A DNA stretch of 64,000 bases from an uncultured Collinsella sp. (GCA_900542165.1 UQMM01000002.1:1-64000), one strand, 5' to 3'; counted from the first letter of the stretch, positions 23,702-33,711 are shown. Program-made: numbers and translations. The notes: generated by a model from the sequence alone, not told the origin.

Positions 23702-24001
23702 AAGTTTGAAGACGGCCGAATGTGTCTTGCTGCGTTTGCGGTTGGATGCGTTTGTCAAAAACGTGCCATGCGGATTGTTGGATCGAATCGAACATTGGGA
23801 CAGACGTCTCGTTTTATGGGCCGGGGGCGTGCATGTGCGAGTTCTTTTGGCCCATAAGGAACGCTGGTGGGTCGTTATTTGGGCCACGGGTCACTTCGCC
23901 GGCGCCGTGTTTCGTCATACGCTCATAGTGGAAGCCGATGCCACGGGGTCGACTTGGGACTCGGGCAATGGATGAGCTGCAAGCCGAAAGGAGCGGTGAG
24001 A

Positions 24002-25021
24002 ATGATGAGGCCCATGACAAAGAAACTGCTGTTAGGAATTCCCACCGTGACGCTTTCGGCCGTGCTGGCGTGTACAGTGGCCGGCTGTGGCGGTAGTGCT
24101 CCGAGCGGCTCGCCTGGCGGTTCGGGCGGCAGCGCGCCTGTGCAGGAAAAGCCCAGGGCCTATGATTCGCAGACGGTCGAGGTGGCAGGCATTACCTATG
24201 AGTCGGTGGCTCACGGTACGTTCTATCGCGGCGATGCCAAGCTGCAGGACGGCTTTTACCTGCACATCAAGATCACCAACAACAACACAAAGAACAGGAC
24301 GTTCAGTTCCTTTAACGTGCATGCTGCCCAGGGCGATCTTGAGGCAGGCGACCCGTTGTTTACTTCCGGCAAGGCGGCTGTGCTCGACTACGTCGCAAGC
24401 GAAGCTCCCGATGATCTGCACAAGGGAATTGACCTTTCCGAGAGGCCAGATATCGGTCCGGGCGAGACCGTTGAGTATGTTTACTTCTGGGCGCCCAAGA
24501 CGGCGTACTACGGGCCCATCACTGTCGAGTTCGTAGACGCTTACGCCCCTGCCAAGAATCATGAGGCCATGCACTTTGACACCACGGACTGCGAGACCAA
24601 GGAGTTCAAGGCGGCCGGCGGCGTGGCCGATTCTGGCGAGAAGGCAGATTTAACGGGCATCGACTGCGCATCGTACAGCATCGAGGCCGCCGATGGGTAC
24701 ACGCTGGATTCGTCCGACGAAGAGCGCGAAAAGGCAAACTTCTTCCACGACGAGACTGGAGGACGCCTGAACATCAGCATTTTCCCGCGCTCGCCGGAGG
24801 AAGAGGTTGCAAGCCTAGAGCAGGTCTACGAAGGCAAGGAGACAACAACCGACCAGGTCGAGTACAACGGCATAACGTGGCTGCGCTTTACCGGTCCCGA
24901 CAACGGCCATACGCTGTTTGCGACGGCTCCCGCAACGGGTGAAACCGTCCGCGTGTCGATTGGCTGGAAGATCGATTGGGACGCCGCCGTGCCCATGATG
25001 GAGGCGCTGAAGCTCAAGTAA
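24002..25021 (+). CDS. exported lipoprotein of unknown function
   Basis: The ATG at 24002 follows AAAGGAGCGGTGAGA; 339 residues. The signal peptide MMRPMTKKLLLGIPTVTLSA runs into a lipobox LACTVAGC, so the mature protein is lipid-anchored after a Gly/Ser linker. Residues ~60-180 look like an immunoglobulin-type beta domain (FYLHIKITNNNTKNRTFSSF). The C-terminal 120 residues are a second unrecognised alpha/beta part ending VPMMEALKLK. A terminator follows at 25049. Function unknown; surface or periplasm-equivalent location is well supported. Confidence 0.85.
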   Translation: MMRPMTKKLLLGIPTVTLSAVLACTVAGCGGSAPSGSPGGSGGSAPVQEKPRAYDSQTVEVAGITYESVAHGTFYRGDAKLQDGFYLHIKITNNNTKNRTFSSFNVHAAQGDLEAGDPLFTSGKAAVLDYVASEAPDDLHKGIDLSERPDIGPGETVEYVYFWAPKTAYYGPITVEFVDAYAPAKNHEAMHFDTTDCETKEFKAAGGVADSGEKADLTGIDCASYSIEAADGYTLDSSDEEREKANFFHDETGGRLNISIFPRSPEEEVASLEQVYEGKETTTDQVEYNGITWLRFTGPDNGHTLFATAPATGETVRVSIGWKIDWDAAVPMMEALKLK

Positions 25022-25048
25022 CGCTGTGATTCCCATGTCAGGCGACTC

Positions 25049-25084
25049 AGGGCTGGCTCCGAGTTATCGGGGCCAGCCCTTTTT
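25049..25084 (+). terminator. terminator of the lipoprotein gene
   Basis: AGGGCTGGC (25049-25057) and GCCAGCCCT (25072-25080) form a 9-bp stem followed by TTTT. Confidence 0.85.
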
Positions 25085-25131
25085 GGTGCTCGATAAGCCG
25101 AGTCGGCGTCTCTCACAAAAGTAACTAGGAG

Positions 25132-28100
25132 CTAGCGAGGCTCATCCGAATTGGCCTCATTGGCGGTGTCGGTTTCGAGCGCCGTGCGGCGGGCGCTGTA
25201 GGCGACGAGGCCGGCGCCTGCCGCGGCGAGTGCTGCGGCGGCTGCCGTAAGGGGAGCGTTGACATCGCCCGTGCCCGCAAGCGCGCCCGCTTTTCCGGAG
25301 CGCTTTTTATTGCCGTGATTCTTGCCGCTGCCAGATCCACTGCCGCCTCCGGAGCTGCTTCCGCCGGAGCCACCTCCACTCGTGCCGCCATCGCCGTCGA
25401 CCGTCATCGGGGCGTCGTGAAGTCCTGTCGTATCCGCGCTGTCGCATACGCCGACCTGAACTTCTGAGCGTTCGCATGCCGCGTCGGGCACATGAAGCTC
25501 GTGCAGTACGGCACCCAGCGCCGAGTTTGCGCCTGGTCGAATTTCCTCGAGCGTTACGGGATCGAGCGCCACCAGATCACGCGCTTTCGCATACAGCGTT
25601 ACGCGTTTGCCCACTTCGTCGCTCCAACTCTCGGGAATGGCGAAGCTCATGCGGAACTGTGCCGTGCAGCCTGGTGCCAGCACGGCGTTGCCATTGTCGG
25701 CAACCAGCGGGTGCGTCGCAAAACGTGCGCCCAGCGTCTCGAGCGCGTACTTCACGCGTGCCATGTCGTTGGCCGAAGCATCCTCGGCGAGCTCCGGATC
25801 GTAGATTGATGCCATGCGTGCATTCGCTCCGAACCCGATGGATGCGCTGGAGAACGGCTGGCTGGAGCCCTCTCGGTACAGATCGATCGTGCCGGCGGTC
25901 AGCAAGGTGTTGCCGTCGTTTCGCACCGTGACCATAAAGGATTCGCCTGCTGCTCCGGGCACCACCGCACCCGAGGTAGCGACCGCGCCCGTCGGAGTGG
26001 CACACGCCACCAGGGGCACTTCGATGCCGTGCAGCTCTGCCTCGCTCTTCTCCGCGCTCACAATGTGCGTGGCGAGCGCGGAGAGCATGCCTCCCGACGT
26101 CAAAAATGTCGTTATCTGATCGACGGGATGGTCCAGCTCGCACATCACGAACGGTTCCGTGAACAGATCGCCTGCCAAGGTGCTGGCGAAGATGCGGAAG
26201 TGCTTGCCCATCACTGCTACCGGGTTGCCTTCTTCGTCGTAGGTCTGTCCCACCTTGCCGTCGGTGTTCTCTACATAGAGCACGCACCTGCCGTTGTTGC
26301 TTACGCTAAACGATGCCGGGCCACAGCCTGCGGCACCCACGGGCTGCGTTGCAAATGCCGATGCGCCTCGCGTCCAAGTAATATGCTGCAGCTGCTCGTT
26401 GACGGTGGCCAAAAAGCCCGAATGTTGTGGCCACGGCACCGCACGGGGTACTGTGGCATCTGGCGGCATAACGCCCCAACCCGCGATGGACTGGCCGATC
26501 ACTGCATACGATGCACAGCCACAACCGTCTGCGGTCTCGTACGCAACGGGCACCACCATTTTGCCGTTGATATTCTCGGGCGCGCCCAGCTCGATACTCG
26601 ACGGTGCCTGCGGAAAGCGGAGAACTTGGCGGAACGTCAGGCTATCGCCCGAAACGTCCGACCACAGGGTGAAGCACTCCAGCGCAACCTCTGCCTCATT
26701 GCCCAGCGCCTTTTCTGAGGTGGCTCCGCGGCGATGGAGATAGGCGCCCGACAGGCGGCCGTCGACCAGCGTCTTACCCGCTGTGATACGCGGGCACTGC
26801 AGGCAATGGTAACCGTCCTCCTGCAGGCGCCCGCGCGAGATGCTGCGCCACGACGTGTGCGATATCACGCGAACTTCGCTATTACTTATGCGCAGGCGCA
26901 CAACGGACAGTATGCCGGATGTGCTCGCCGCATCGAAAAAGGTGTTGTCGCCGTCGGGGCGCTCGCCCGAGACCAGCAGCACGTAAGCGTCCTGGTTTTC
27001 TCTTCCGTCCGTATATTCCACTACGTCGAAGTCGTAATCGAATATGCCGTCGCGCTCCACGTCGCCCTCGCCAAAGCCAAGGGGGAAGTCCACGGGCGTG
27101 GGAGCGGACCACGTGCCGTTTGCCTTTGTGTGCACCACCAGGCGCGAGCGGCCATTGTCGCCGTAGCGCACCGAGGCGATACGGAACAGGCATTCTACGC
27201 CGGCGATCATTGCCAGCTTCATGTGAGCTTCGCTGAGCACGCCAGTAAACAGCACGTTGTCGCTCGAGGGTTTTATGCCGCCACGCTCGTCCTCCGACAC
27301 GCCGGCAGAATTGGCGTTGGGGTCCGCAACGGCGTTCGTCGCCTGAACGATGTAGGTATACTCATACATCGGCGCGGCGTTTTCGTCGTTCTCTATCAGT
27401 GCGTGGACGAAATGCTCGACCTGTCCCGTGTCGTCGCTCTCTGCATCCGCCTCGAGCTCAATGCGCGTGACCGCTTGATTCCAATCGCGCACGACAGGCG
27501 CAACGTTTGCGGCAGTGGCATTAACCTCGGCGCGTGCGAGCAGCTCGGCGTTGGTGACGATGGTGGCCGATGCGATAAACTGCGGCACACCACCTGCCTC
27601 GGCGTTGCCGGCCGAGCCGAAGCAGGCATCCAGCGTATAAGGCGTATCCCCACCCAATGCAAGCTCAGAGCACTGGAGTACATACTGGTCGCCGTTGTTC
27701 ACCGACATATTCCACGAATCGAGGAGTGTGGGCCACGATCCCGACCAAGCTTTGGTGGTCCACTTGAACATTACGAACTGGAGTATCACATCGACATCGA
27801 CGTCTGCACCTACGCGCAGTCGCGGAAGCTGGTGTCCATCCGCCTTCTCGTACCCAATGAACAACGTGAGGGATGCGGCGCCGCGCACGGCAGACGAGGC
27901 GACGCCTGCAACGCCGGCGCCAAAGGTGACGGCAAGCCCGATCTGGATGGTGAAAGAGCCCGACGTGTTGGAATAGTCGAGCGAAATGTTCTTGAAAAAC
28001 GCCGCGCCGCTGCCGTGCGTGTGGGCACCCACGGCGAGCGCCAGCTTCGCCAGCACCCAGGGGTTGACGTTTAGGAAAAAGGGCACCGGTCCCAAGGTGA

Positions 28101-29499
28101 ACTGCTCGGTCCAATTGAGGTCGGTTCTTACCTGGAAGAGTGCCTTAATATTGCCGTATGCGGGATCGTTGTTGTTGCCCCAGGTTTTGCCCACCCAATC
28201 GTAGGCGAGCGAGCCATACAGCTGTGTGGCGATATCCATCGTGAACAGCGGCGTGCAATGGTGGCGAAGGAGCTTAGTGTTTCTTGGATCGGTGCCCGAA
28301 CCGGCACTCATACTCTTGTACTGATTCCACTTCCCCTCCATCTCGTCGAGGTAGCGGTTTGCCTGCTTGGCGCCCGATTCGCGCGGCGATTTCTTCCAGT
28401 ATTCCGGATCAGGGTTGCCCGAATCGTTCATATAGCTGGCTGGTTTGTATCCTCCGCCAAACAGCACGTATCCGGCAAACGAGAAATCGAACAGAATGGG
28501 GAACGAGGGCATCCAGCAGGTGAACTTGTTGCCGCCGATGCCGGGAAACGCCGCCGGAAAATCAAACGGAGTGATCTCTTGGTCCATGGTAGTGGGGACG
28601 ATAGTGGTCGATCCGGATTCCGCCTTTGCGGCCGGTGCGGTGACAACGGCCATGGGGGAGGAGAGCGTGTAGGTTTTGCCCTGATAGTCGAGGACAAAGC
28701 GCAGCTTGCATCCTTCTTCCAGAAGGACCGATGCCGCGTCGAGAAACTTGTCTTCGAGTGTGAACGTTGCCAGATTGTCCGAACCCGATGCACTGGCCTT
28801 GACTTGGCCAATCTGCGTGACGGTTTCGGGCGAGCTACCCGCAGCGGGCATTACCTTGTTGATGTGCAGCGTTGCCTGTCCACCCTGTGGCAGATGCGCC
28901 TGCACGGTAAAGGCGTGCGTGTCGGGTTGGTCGTTTCCGGCGTCGTCCTTCGGCAGTGCCATAAACGTGGCGTCGGCGTACTGGATGTCCCATTCGTCGA
29001 ATGTGAGCTGGCGAAAGTACGGCTCGCCGTCGGAAAGCGGACGCGTGGGTGCGGTAATAGCGGTGCCGCCCTGGATACGCGCAAGGGGAATCTCGACATC
29101 ACGGTAGCCCGCCACGCTAATGGAGATGCCGCCGTTAAAGTCGTACGCGTCGAGAAGCGTTGCCTCGTCCACGTAGCCTTCCGAAAGCGGTGCGACCTCA
29201 AAGATGGCCGTGCCTTCGTCATCGGTCGTGGCGGTGAGCTGCCTGCCTGCGGCATAGCGCGATGTGAGCGTGACCTGGGCACCCGTGATGGGCGTATTCT
29301 TGTTGGCGACGTCGACCACGACCACACCGAACATGGTGCGCGAGAGAACGAGCACCCTGAAGGGGTCTTTTTCGTCGGCATAGGCTTCGGTGGGCGCGAA
29401 CGGCAATATGAAGGCGTTTGCGCTTCCCGGCGCGCGCGGCAACATAATGCTCGCCAGTGAGGACGCTCCGGCAACGAGTAGCGAACGGCGATCAAGCAT
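25132..29499 (-). CDS. very large sortase-anchored surface protein
   Basis: The start is the ATG at 29499 (MLDRRSLLVAGASSLASIML) with a GGGAGCC site, giving 1455 residues. The double-arginine leader DRRSLLVAG suggests Tat export. Residues ~40-250 resemble a carboxypeptidase-regulatory-like fold (PITGAQVTLTSRYAAGRQLT, GTAIFEVAPLSEGYVDEATL). The middle 1000 residues are beta-rich and unrecognised. A Gly/Ser linker (SGGGSGGSSSGGG) near residue 1370 leads to LAGTGD, a variant LPxTG motif, then an Ala-rich membrane span and a basic tail. An upstream LuxR-type regulator probably controls it. Adhesion or host-glycan contact is a guess. Confidence 0.88.
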   Translation of the reverse strand: MLDRRSLLVAGASSLASIMLPRAPGSANAFILPFAPTEAYADEKDPFRVLVLSRTMFGVVVVDVANKNTPITGAQVTLTSRYAAGRQLTATTDDEGTAIFEVAPLSEGYVDEATLLDAYDFNGGISISVAGYRDVEIPLARIQGGTAITAPTRPLSDGEPYFRQLTFDEWDIQYADATFMALPKDDAGNDQPDTHAFTVQAHLPQGGQATLHINKVMPAAGSSPETVTQIGQVKASASGSDNLATFTLEDKFLDAASVLLEEGCKLRFVLDYQGKTYTLSSPMAVVTAPAAKAESGSTTIVPTTMDQEITPFDFPAAFPGIGGNKFTCWMPSFPILFDFSFAGYVLFGGGYKPASYMNDSGNPDPEYWKKSPRESGAKQANRYLDEMEGKWNQYKSMSAGSGTDPRNTKLLRHHCTPLFTMDIATQLYGSLAYDWVGKTWGNNNDPAYGNIKALFQVRTDLNWTEQFTLGPVPFFLNVNPWVLAKLALAVGAHTHGSGAAFFKNISLDYSNTSGSFTIQIGLAVTFGAGVAGVASSAVRGAASLTLFIGYEKADGHQLPRLRVGADVDVDVILQFVMFKWTTKAWSGSWPTLLDSWNMSVNNGDQYVLQCSELALGGDTPYTLDACFGSAGNAEAGGVPQFIASATIVTNAELLARAEVNATAANVAPVVRDWNQAVTRIELEADAESDDTGQVEHFVHALIENDENAAPMYEYTYIVQATNAVADPNANSAGVSEDERGGIKPSSDNVLFTGVLSEAHMKLAMIAGVECLFRIASVRYGDNGRSRLVVHTKANGTWSAPTPVDFPLGFGEGDVERDGIFDYDFDVVEYTDGRENQDAYVLLVSGERPDGDNTFFDAASTSGILSVVRLRISNSEVRVISHTSWRSISRGRLQEDGYHCLQCPRITAGKTLVDGRLSGAYLHRRGATSEKALGNEAEVALECFTLWSDVSGDSLTFRQVLRFPQAPSSIELGAPENINGKMVVPVAYETADGCGCASYAVIGQSIAGWGVMPPDATVPRAVPWPQHSGFLATVNEQLQHITWTRGASAFATQPVGAAGCGPASFSVSNNGRCVLYVENTDGKVGQTYDEEGNPVAVMGKHFRIFASTLAGDLFTEPFVMCELDHPVDQITTFLTSGGMLSALATHIVSAEKSEAELHGIEVPLVACATPTGAVATSGAVVPGAAGESFMVTVRNDGNTLLTAGTIDLYREGSSQPFSSASIGFGANARMASIYDPELAEDASANDMARVKYALETLGARFATHPLVADNGNAVLAPGCTAQFRMSFAIPESWSDEVGKRVTLYAKARDLVALDPVTLEEIRPGANSALGAVLHELHVPDAACERSEVQVGVCDSADTTGLHDAPMTVDGDGGTSGGGSGGSSSGGGSGSGSGKNHGNKKRSGKAGALAGTGDVNAPLTAAAAALAAAGAGLVAYSARRTALETDTANEANSDEPR

Positions 29500-29654
29500 T
29501 TTGGGCTCCCATCCCGCAGATATCGGTGGAAATAATCCAATTTTGCGAGAAGGTGCCCCGTGGTGGTAGTGCCGTTCAAGGGTCAAAATGTCCAAATTGA
29601 TCGAGCGAAGCGCCGGGTTCCGGAACGCGTTCGATGCGCTTGGCAGCCCGGTTG

Positions 29655-30659
29655 TTAACGCAACATATGCGCGACCAGCTCGGCGCGTGTGCCGATACCA
29701 AGCTTTGCGTATACGCCGGATAGGCGGTTTTTGACGGTGCCCGGCGATACTCCCATATGGCGTGCGATTTCGGCGTTGGTCCACCCACGACAGGCGAGCA
29801 TGGCCATGGTGAATTCCGTGGTCGTTAGATCGTCGGCCACGTCCTCGCCCGAATCAGGGTTGTGGATGCGCCGCCAGCCGTAGCTGAAGCGGTACGTGAT
29901 CTCGATGATGCGCGCGAAGTCGTCGGGGTATTGCGTTTTTAGGCACGCCTCGATGAGCCCCTGTAAAAGGCCGTGGTGCTCGCCAATGAGCTCGATAAGG
30001 CCGTCGGGGCGCGCAATGCCCCAAGCGGCTCCGAAGTGTGCCTTTGCGGCGTCGATGTCCTTGAGGCTCATGCATGCCATGGAGGCTGCCAGGTGCAGGA
30101 ACAGTTCCGAGATCGGATAGCTTCCCTGTTTCATGATCAGGGCGTTTTCCGCCATGCCCAGGCTGCGGCCGTATTCGCCGCGCAGATACAAGGCGTGCGC
30201 CATCACGTAGCTGGCGAACAGGCGCAGGCCTTCGGGCAGATGCGCCGCAAGTGGATAAAACTCTTCGGCAGAATACGGGGAAGGCAAGTGCAGCAGGACG
30301 CTTGCGGCCGAGGCGAACAGGATATGCGTGGCGTGGATGGTGGGCGATTCCTCGTCGGCCGGCGTATCGAGGATGCCAGCAAGGCACCGGCGGGCGTCGG
30401 CGATACGGTTGAGCGACAGACTGGCGTATCCGCAGATAAAGCATGCGGAATAGCGCAGTGCGGGATCGGTGGCGTCAAGATGGGGGCGCGCCGTCTTGGC
30501 AGCGAGGGCGGCCTGTCCGCGAAAGTACAGCGCTTCTGCCGTGGCAATGGCGCGCGAATTGGGGTCGGAAATGCCTGCAACCGCAGCGTCAATCTGCCCC
30601 GGCACAAAGGCGGTGCACATCAACGGCATGGGAACGCATGGGTAGCCATCGCAGTCCAT
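29655..30659 (-). CDS. LuxR-type helix-turn-helix regulator with TPR-like region
   Basis: The ATG at 30659 (MDCDGYPCVPMPLM) has a GGGAGATGGA site and gives 334 residues. The C-terminal 60 residues form a LuxR helix-turn-helix (MLACRGWTNAEIARHMGVSP, GTVKNRLSGVYAKLGI). The upstream 250 residues are helical repeats (ALYFRGQAALAAKTARPHLD, FASYVMAHALYLRGEYGRSL), similar to the TPR-like sensor part of MalT-type regulators. No ATPase domain is present. It is 155 bases upstream of the surface protein on the same strand, which suggests local control. Confidence 0.88.
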   Translation of the reverse strand: MDCDGYPCVPMPLMCTAFVPGQIDAAVAGISDPNSRAIATAEALYFRGQAALAAKTARPHLDATDPALRYSACFICGYASLSLNRIADARRCLAGILDTPADEESPTIHATHILFASAASVLLHLPSPYSAEEFYPLAAHLPEGLRLFASYVMAHALYLRGEYGRSLGMAENALIMKQGSYPISELFLHLAASMACMSLKDIDAAKAHFGAAWGIARPDGLIELIGEHHGLLQGLIEACLKTQYPDDFARIIEITYRFSYGWRRIHNPDSGEDVADDLTTTEFTMAMLACRGWTNAEIARHMGVSPGTVKNRLSGVYAKLGIGTRAELVAHMLR

Positions 30660-30727
30660 CTTCCATCTCCCAACAGCTGGCAACAATAGCAGCAATTGTA
30701 CTCCTGTTGCTCGGGACCCCTTTCGTT

Positions 30728-31879
30728 TTACTGTTCGGTTAACGCTTCGGATCGTTTTGGAAGGCTTACAAGCATGGTGGTCCCGTTCTCGGAACTTGCT
30801 TCGACCTCTACCGTGCCACCGTGAAGTGCTGCAATCTCCCAAACAAGCGCTAGCCCGAGTCCTGCGCCGCCGTATGCCCTGCTGCGGGATTTGTCTAGAC
30901 GAAAGAACGGCTGGAAGATGCTCTCTCGGTACTGCTTGGGTATTCCCGGGCCCTCATCTTTGACTCGCAGGAGCACGTGGTTGTCGCTGTCGCTGATGGA
31001 GACGTTGACAGTCGAGCCGGGGCGGCTGTAATGGATGGCATTTTCGACCAGGTTAAACACCAGCCGATAGAGGAGCGTGTCGCTCCCGATTACTAAAGCG
31101 TCTCCAGCACAATTGAGGGCTATGCCCTTATTTTCGGCAAGTGGCGCAAGGTCGGTGAGGACCTCTTCGGACAAGGGACCAAGTTCCACATCGTCCTCGC
31201 AAGGAACGCTGCGGAGCTCACTCATCTCGAGCAATACCTTGGCCATTCGAGACATGCGCTCGGTTTGTTCTTGTAGCAGGCTAAGCAACTCGGCTGTTTC
31301 GGGTTGCAAACCGGAGTGCTCGGAGATGAATAGTTCAATCTGTGCTTGCATAAGGGCAAGTGGGGTGCGCAGCTCGTGTGCAGCGTTGCCGGTAAACTGA
31401 CGCTGTGCAGAGAACCCTTCACCAAGCCGGGCGATCATGTCGTTGAATGAGACGCTGCATCGCTGTAGCTCGGTGGGTACATCTTCACTGAGTCGGATTT
31501 CGCTTAGGTTGTCAGGCTGCACACGCTCAACCTGGGCTGCAAAAGCCCGTAGCGGTTTGAGTGCACGGCCGCTCACAAAGTATGCCAGCACGCCGCCAAG
31601 GAGTGTGACTCCAGCCGTGATGTACCAGGTTGTCGTGCCAAAAGACTCTTGTGCGTCGTTTACGACGATCGTGACCTTGTCATCGAGGGCCGCTTTCGTT
31701 GGGTCGAACGCCTGGAGCGAATCTTCGCCGGTTGCGTTAAATGCCGAGATGTCGCTGCCGATGGCATCCATGTAGCGCATGCCCGTATAGCCGACCAGGC
31801 AGTTCGTCAGCATGCACGCCGCACACGTCAGCAGTGCCGTCATGATCGTTATGCGCCATTGCAGCGAAAGCCTTTTCAT
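30728..31879 (-). CDS. sensor histidine kinase
   Basis: A 383-residue membrane kinase. Two membrane spans (residues ~10-30 and ~86-103) flank a small extracellular sensor of about 55 residues. A HAMP segment follows (~104-155). The phosphorylated His168 lies in NAAHELRTPLALM. The ATP-binding N box (LVFNLVENAIHYS), G1 box (VKDEGPGIP) and G2 box (YGGAGLGLALV) are all intact. The start overlaps the stop of the response regulator gene by 4 bases (ATGA), so the pair is translationally coupled. Confidence 0.95.
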   Translation of the reverse strand: MKRLSLQWRITIMTALLTCAACMLTNCLVGYTGMRYMDAIGSDISAFNATGEDSLQAFDPTKAALDDKVTIVVNDAQESFGTTTWYITAGVTLLGGVLAYFVSGRALKPLRAFAAQVERVQPDNLSEIRLSEDVPTELQRCSVSFNDMIARLGEGFSAQRQFTGNAAHELRTPLALMQAQIELFISEHSGLQPETAELLSLLQEQTERMSRMAKVLLEMSELRSVPCEDDVELGPLSEEVLTDLAPLAENKGIALNCAGDALVIGSDTLLYRLVFNLVENAIHYSRPGSTVNVSISDSDNHVLLRVKDEGPGIPKQYRESIFQPFFRLDKSRSRAYGGAGLGLALVWEIAALHGGTVEVEASSENGTTMLVSLPKRSEALTEQ

Positions 31880-32550
31880 TCGCCATCCTCCATAACGTAG
31901 CCCTCTCCAATCCGATTGCGAATCGGGTCGTATCCCAAAGCGCTGCGTAGCTTTTTGCGGAGTGACGAGATATGAACGCGGGTTGCGTTGCTAAAGCTGT
32001 TCACGGTGCTGTCCCAAACGTGCTCTATAAGCTCCTCTTGACTTACCGGACGCCCCTGATTGAGCATCAGGTATTCCAAGATTCCCGTTTCCTTGCGCGT
32101 AAGAGATAAAGCCTCGCTGTCCACGGAAGCGATGCGCGCCTTGGTGTCAAAGCGGAGCTTTCCGCAGGTTAAAACTATGTCGCTTTGTGTAAAGCGTCTG
32201 AGGGTAAGGCTGCGAATCCTTGCCGCAAGCTCGTCCAGATGAAACGGCTTGGTGAGGTAATCGTTGGCGCCGGCATCGAGTCCGGCGACTTTATCGGATA
32301 CTTCGCCGCGTGCGGACAGAATCAGTACCTTAGTCTCGCAGTCAGTTTTCCTAAGTTCCCTGAGTACGGTCATGCCGTCGATACGGGGAAGGTTGAGGTC
32401 GAGTACCACGAGGTCGAAGGCCTCAACGTCCAGTAGGTCGAGCGCCTCCTGTCCGTCGTGACAGCAGTCGACGCTGTACGCCAAGTTTCGCAAGCTGCGC
32501 GCGATTGCATCGCACAGTGCTCGCTCGTCTTCGACGATCAAAATACGCAT
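31876..32550 (-). CDS. OmpR-family response regulator
   Basis: The ATG at 32550 with AAGGAGACTGTT gives 224 residues. The receiver domain has the acidic pair in IVEDERAL, phosphoacceptor Asp51 in LVVLDLNLPRIDG and the conserved Lys in YLTKPF. The C-terminal winged helix (SLTRKETGILEYLMLNQGRP, VHISSLRKKLRSALGYDPIR) is of the OmpR/PhoB class. It is cognate to the downstream kinase. The divergent thioredoxin/iron-sulfur cluster 90 bases away is the natural target candidate. Confidence 0.96.
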   Translation of the reverse strand: MRILIVEDERALCDAIARSLRNLAYSVDCCHDGQEALDLLDVEAFDLVVLDLNLPRIDGMTVLRELRKTDCETKVLILSARGEVSDKVAGLDAGANDYLTKPFHLDELAARIRSLTLRRFTQSDIVLTCGKLRFDTKARIASVDSEALSLTRKETGILEYLMLNQGRPVSQEELIEHVWDSTVNSFSNATRVHISSLRKKLRSALGYDPIRNRIGEGYVMEDGE

Positions 32551-32640
32551 AACAGTCTCCTTGCACATTTCAAATCACGCTTAACACGGATTTTATGGTC
32601 GATATGGTCCAATGGTCGCGTAACGAAAGGAGTGATCAGG

Positions 32641-32787
32641 TTGTTCAAAGCGGTAAAACCCGTGGTACAGGTCGCTTTGTTGATCGTCGGAATTGCCATG
32701 GTGTGCTTTGGCGTTATGCGTGGCGAGGCGGATGCCGTGCTGGCCAAAGCGATTAGGCTGTGCTTGGAGTGTATCGGAATTGGATAA
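32641..32787 (+). CDS. CD1871A-type CXXC membrane peptide
   Basis: A 48-residue peptide from a TTG at 32641 (LFKAVKPVVQVALLIVGIAM), with AAAGGAG eight bases upstream; a GTG at 32632 is an alternative. One membrane span is followed by EADAVLAKAIRLCLECIGIG with the CLEC motif at the C-terminus. This matches the short CD1871A family of CXXC peptides, often encoded beside a membrane iron-sulfur protein and a TlpA lipoprotein, exactly as here. It probably takes part in extracytoplasmic thiol chemistry. Easily missed because of its size and start codon. Confidence 0.75.
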   Translation: MFKAVKPVVQVALLIVGIAMVCFGVMRGEADAVLAKAIRLCLECIGIG

Positions 32788-33682
32788 AAGAGAAAACACT
32801 GCGTCGCATGTTTTGGCCCGATTTCGCGGATTCATTCAGGCGGCGGCGACGCTCGTCACCAACATTCACCTGCCAAACTTTGCCAAAGGCGGCATCTATC
32901 AGGGCGCGGGAAAAACAGTCTGCGTACCTGGACTTAATTGCTATTCGTGCCCCGCGGCATCGGGTGCGTGCCCCATCGGGTCGTTCCAGTCGGTGATAGG
33001 TTCATCCAAGTTCAACTTTTCTTACTACGTCACCGGTACGCTCATTTTGCTCGGCGTGCTGCTGGGACGCTTTGTATGCGGCTTTCTGTGTCCGTTTGGC
33101 TGGCTGCAGGAGCTGCTTCATAAGATTCCCAGCAAAAGGTTTTCGACGAAAAGGCTCAAGGCGCTTACGTATATCAAATACGTTGTACTGCTATTTGCCG
33201 TGGTATTGCTGCCTGTGCTGGTGGTCAACGATCTGGGGATGGGAGATCCGTTCTTTTGCAAGTACATCTGTCCCCAGGGTGTGCTCGAGGGTGCCATTCC
33301 GCTGGCGGCTGCCAATGCCGGAATTCGATCTGCGCTGGGACATCTCTTTACTTGGAAACTTGCCGTTCTCATTGCCGTGGTAGTGCTGAGCGTTTTGTTC
33401 TACCGCCCCTTCTGCAAATGGATTTGTCCACTCGGCGCATTCTATGCGCTCATGAATAGGGTGTCCCTACTGGGGATTCGGGTTGACGCATGCAAATGTG
33501 TCTCGTGCGGCAAGTGCTCAAAGGTTTGTCAGATGGACGTTGATGTGGTCCGCGCGCCCAATCATGCCGAATGTATCCGGTGCGGAAAGTGCATCGGGGT
33601 CTGTCCCGTCGACGCCATCAGCTATCGCTATGGCCTGGATGTGTCGGCGGAAAAGCTCCCCTTGACCGCCGATAAAAAGTAA
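32780..33682 (+). CDS. membrane 4Fe-4S protein (NapH/CcdA-neighbour type)
   Basis: The likely start is the TTG at 32780 (LDKRENTASHVLARFRGF), which overlaps the previous gene by 8 bases; 300 residues. There are five or so hydrophobic spans. Between them are cysteine motifs: CYSCPAASGACPIGS, CGFLCPFGW, CKYICPQG and CKWICPLGAF. Two ferredoxin-type 4Fe-4S clusters follow, CKCVSCGKCSKVCQ and CIRCGKCIGVCPVDA. This is the NapH/YccM-like polyferredoxin layout that carries electrons across the membrane. With TlpA and the CXXC peptide it probably feeds reducing power to exported thiols. Confidence 0.9.
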   Translation: MDKRENTASHVLARFRGFIQAAATLVTNIHLPNFAKGGIYQGAGKTVCVPGLNCYSCPAASGACPIGSFQSVIGSSKFNFSYYVTGTLILLGVLLGRFVCGFLCPFGWLQELLHKIPSKRFSTKRLKALTYIKYVVLLFAVVLLPVLVVNDLGMGDPFFCKYICPQGVLEGAIPLAAANAGIRSALGHLFTWKLAVLIAVVVLSVLFYRPFCKWICPLGAFYALMNRVSLLGIRVDACKCVSCGKCSKVCQMDVDVVRAPNHAECIRCGKCIGVCPVDAISYRYGLDVSAEKLPLTADKK

Positions 33683-33711
33683 ACAAGCTTCGACAAAACG
33701 GAGGAATGACC

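Noticed and set aside
23702..23975. A possible small plus-strand protein upstream of the lipoprotein
   Set aside because: The frame continues that of the antisense of the topoisomerase gene, and no start with a ribosome binding site was found.
26734..28074. Long plus-strand frames opposite the surface-protein gene
   Set aside because: No start signals and no domain; the minus strand has a signal peptide, anchor and linker.
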